DNA from: a bacterium
GTDB taxonomy: Bacteria; Hydrothermota; UBA3072; B12-G15
DNA length: 8,740 bases
Direction of reading: 5' to 3'
Assembly (NCBI GenBank): GCA_003646055.1
Contig: QNDZ01000063.1
Coordinates: forward strand, 1 to 8,740
Under the pieces are notes generated by a model. That model was not told the origin of the DNA. It ran no database searches and was given only the letters and a program-made list of their open reading frames with translations. A program made the position numbers and the translations under genes. Positions 7,592-8,740 of the stretch are shown here, piece by piece. Numbering within the stretch: position 1 is the stretch's first letter; each line of letters starts with the position of its first letter.

Positions 7592-8026
7592 ATGGAGATA
7601 AAAATAAGAAACCTTACAAAAGAAGACTATGATGATATGGTCTCAATCTGGGAGGCTTCTGGACTCCCCTATAAGCCACGTGGAAGGGATAGCAGAGAGG
7701 AGATTGAGAGGCAGATTGAGGAATCTGGCGACCTGTTCATTGGTGCAGAGGTGAACGGAAGACTTGTGGGTGTTGTGATTGGTTCATGGGACGGTAGAAA
7801 AGGATGGATAAACAGGATTGCAGTGCTTCCGGAATTCCAGAGAAGAGGGATAGCAAAGATGTTGGTTGGCGCATGTGAAGAGGCTCTGAGAAGCAGAGGT
7901 GCAAGGATTTTGGCCATGCTTATTGAAGAGGGGAACGAACCTTCATTCAGGATGGCTGAAAGGCTTGGTTATAAACTGCACAGGGATATTTTTTATTTAA
8001 CAAAGAGGGACAGTGATGATGTGTAA
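7592..8026 (+). CDS. GNAT-family N-acetyltransferase
   Basis: This 144-residue cytoplasmic enzyme should transfer an acetyl group from acetyl-CoA to an amine; the substrate cannot be told from sequence. The acetyl-CoA-binding motif A is clear: INRIAVLPEFQRRGIAKML at about 73-91, with the Q/R-x-x-G-x-A pyrophosphate loop at Q83, R84, R85, G86, I87, A88. The later IEEGNEPSFRMAERLGY (111-127) is the usual Asn-x-x-x-x-x-hydrophobic-x-x-x-x-G-Y end of the fold. The N-terminal IWEASGLPYKPRGRDS and the SWDGRKGWINR stretch mark a conserved GNAT subgroup seen in archaea and bacteria. The frame is open back to an ATG at 7463, but I start at 7592: the upstream part overlaps the divergent gene and promoter region, and the TATAAT ends just before 7592. 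The gene is 15 bases upstream of the lipoprotein gene, so they share a transcript. Confidence 0.9.
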   Translation: MEIKIRNLTKEDYDDMVSIWEASGLPYKPRGRDSREEIERQIEESGDLFIGAEVNGRLVGVVIGSWDGRKGWINRIAVLPEFQRRGIAKMLVGACEEALRSRGARILAMLIEEGNEPSFRMAERLGYKLHRDIFYLTKRDSDDV

Positions 8027-8028
8027 AG

Positions 8029-8041
8029 AAAGGAGGTTTCT
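8029..8041 (+). promoter_or_regulatory. Consensus Shine-Dalgarno for the lipoprotein gene
   Basis: AAAGGAGGT (8029-8037) stands four bases before the ATG at 8042 in the 15-base gap after the GNAT stop. It contrasts with the absence of such a site before the GNAT gene itself. Confidence 0.85.
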
Positions 8042-8566
8042 ATGAGGAAGTTTTTTCTACCCGTGTTGTTTCTGTTGATTGTGGGAATCCCATCATGTGA
8101 CCTTTTGAAGGAGAGCCTTGGGGGTAGCATAGAGGGTACAGTGTCAGGTAACAATGTGAATGGTGGTTTTGTTATCCTTCTCAGTTCCATTGACGATATT
8201 GACCAGATACAGAATTTGAGTGAATCAGGCCTCTCTGCAATAACAGACATTGTAAAGGGCTTTGGCCTTATCGGTTCGGATGGTTCATTTGAGATTCTCG
8301 CAGTGCCTTCTGGTGAATACTACATGGTTGCTGCAATTGATGCCAACGGTAATAGCACCCTTGATACTACAGATATGATTGGCTGGTATGGTAATGATAC
8401 CACCTTCACCTATGTGGATACAACCAGCAATGATACGATTGATGTTACAATCACCATTCCAGTAAGTTTCATCGTTGCAGAGAAAGAGAAGAAAACAGGA
8501 ATGGATATAAAAAGATTGATGTCGAAACAGGAGTTTGAGAAGTACTACGATTATATAAATCAGTGA
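8042..8566 (+). CDS. Lipoprotein with carboxypeptidase-regulatory-like fold and EF-hand-like loop
   Basis: The 174-residue protein begins with MRKFFLPVLFLLIVGIPSC: a basic start, a hydrophobic core and a lipobox I16-P17-S18-C19, so it should be cleaved before Cys19 and lipid-anchored. Residues about 29-145 read like a carboxypeptidase-regulatory/prealbumin-like beta sandwich: SIEGTVSG, GSFEILAVPSGEYYMVAAID. Directly after comes D100-A-N102-G-N104-S-T-L-D108-T-T-D111, which matches EF-hand/dockerin-type loop positions 1, 3, 5, 9 and 12 and may bind calcium. The pattern of a G-x-F-x-hydrophobic-x-x-V-P-x-G-x-Y strand followed by D-x-N-G-N-x-x-x-D is known in many surface lipoproteins. The tail (146-174) is charged and probably helical. 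Asp follows the lipid-anchored Cys; that retains lipoproteins in the inner membrane in enterobacteria, but the rule may not hold here. No enzymatic role is visible. It is the last gene before a strong terminator. Confidence 0.85.
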   Translation: MRKFFLPVLFLLIVGIPSCDLLKESLGGSIEGTVSGNNVNGGFVILLSSIDDIDQIQNLSESGLSAITDIVKGFGLIGSDGSFEILAVPSGEYYMVAAIDANGNSTLDTTDMIGWYGNDTTFTYVDTTSNDTIDVTITIPVSFIVAEKEKKTGMDIKRLMSKQEFEKYYDYINQ

Positions 8567-8567
8567 G

Positions 8568-8594
8568 AAGGGGGCTTTAAGCCCCCTTTTTTTT
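8568..8594 (+). terminator. Intrinsic terminator of the GNAT-lipoprotein operon
   Basis: An eight-base-pair stem, AAGGGGGC (8568-8575) with GCCCCCTT (8581-8588), encloses a five-base loop (TTTAA). An eight-base T run (8587-8594) follows. It begins two bases after the lipoprotein stop. On the minus strand the stem is followed by only two T residues, so it should act mainly rightward. Confidence 0.92.
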
Positions 8595-8704
8595 GAGGTA
8601 CAGATAGAATCGATACCTCCTCCACAAACTCCTCAATCAGCATAGAGGATTACAGTGGAGAGAATATTGATATAAAGTCATTTGAATGGAGTGAGGGTAA
8701 TACA

Positions 8705-8740
8705 ATGGTTGGGGTTAAAATAGATACCCTTGATTACTTC
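8705..8740 (+). CDS. Possible start of another gene, cut by the window edge
   Basis: An ATG at 8705 opens MVGVKIDTLDYF to the window end, and GAGGG (8693-8697) sits seven bases upstream as a fair ribosome site. The same frame is free of stops back to 8597 (48 codons), with codon choice like the neighbouring rightward genes, so the true start could be earlier, but no in-frame ATG, GTG or TTG exists there. No convincing promoter is seen between the terminator and this ATG. The product is unrecognised, and with only 12 residues from the ATG the stretch could be non-coding. A leftward reading from the edge stays open for only 20 codons before a TGA at 8681-8679, which is the main alternative. Confidence 0.3.
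   Translation, partial: MVGVKIDTLDYF

Noticed and set aside
7669..7917. An 82-codon minus-strand frame inside the GNAT gene
   Set aside because: It is a shadow of the GNAT frame, which carries the acetyl-CoA motif; there is no ribosome site and the composition is low in informative motifs.
8595..8619. Inverted repeat GAGGTA...TACCTC just after the terminator
   Set aside because: Only six base pairs with a 13-base loop and no extension inward; too weak to call an operator or second terminator.
1..8740. CRISPR arrays, tRNA or rRNA genes, insertion sequences or phage genes
   Set aside because: No regularly spaced exact repeats, no tRNA-like cloverleaf in the short gaps, no transposase or integrase motifs and no terminal inverted repeats were seen.

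Overview
The window (about 40% GC) looks like a chromosomal segment from a free-living bacterium of the FCB superphylum or a WOR-3-like candidate lineage. Three observations support this. Two large secreted proteins end in type IX secretion (T9SS) type A sorting domains. Arginine is mostly encoded by AGA/AGG. The promoters are of the TTGACA/TATAAT type rather than the TAnnTTTG type of Bacteroidota. The taxonomic call is an inference; no marker gene is present.

Layout. A leftward operon fills 161-7507. In transcription order it holds a 394-aa T9SS cargo protein with a DNRLRE-like domain, a giant 1840-aa T9SS cargo protein (repeat region, jelly-roll-like domains, two CUB-like domains), and a 206-aa exported protein of unknown function. 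The genes are 9 bp apart and the second and third have strong Shine-Dalgarno sites overlapping the preceding stop codon. Further left, at 84-1 on the minus strand, the first 28 codons of a probable FemAB-like acyltransferase run off the window, with their own promoter.

A short divergent promoter region (7508-7591) separates the leftward operon from a rightward two-gene operon: a GNAT acetyltransferase (7592-8026) and a lipoprotein with a carboxypeptidase-regulatory-like fold and an EF-hand-like loop (8042-8566). A strong intrinsic terminator follows (8568-8594). The last 146 bases hold an open frame that may be the start of another gene.

An organising theme is that the first gene of each of three transcription units appears to be leaderless. 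A -10 box lies 6-9 bases before the ATG, there is no Shine-Dalgarno, and a matching -35 is present. Internal operon genes instead carry consensus AGGAGG sites. The leftward operon probably delivers two T9SS cargo proteins to the cell surface or medium, with a small periplasmic or envelope protein made from the same message; its role is not evident from sequence.
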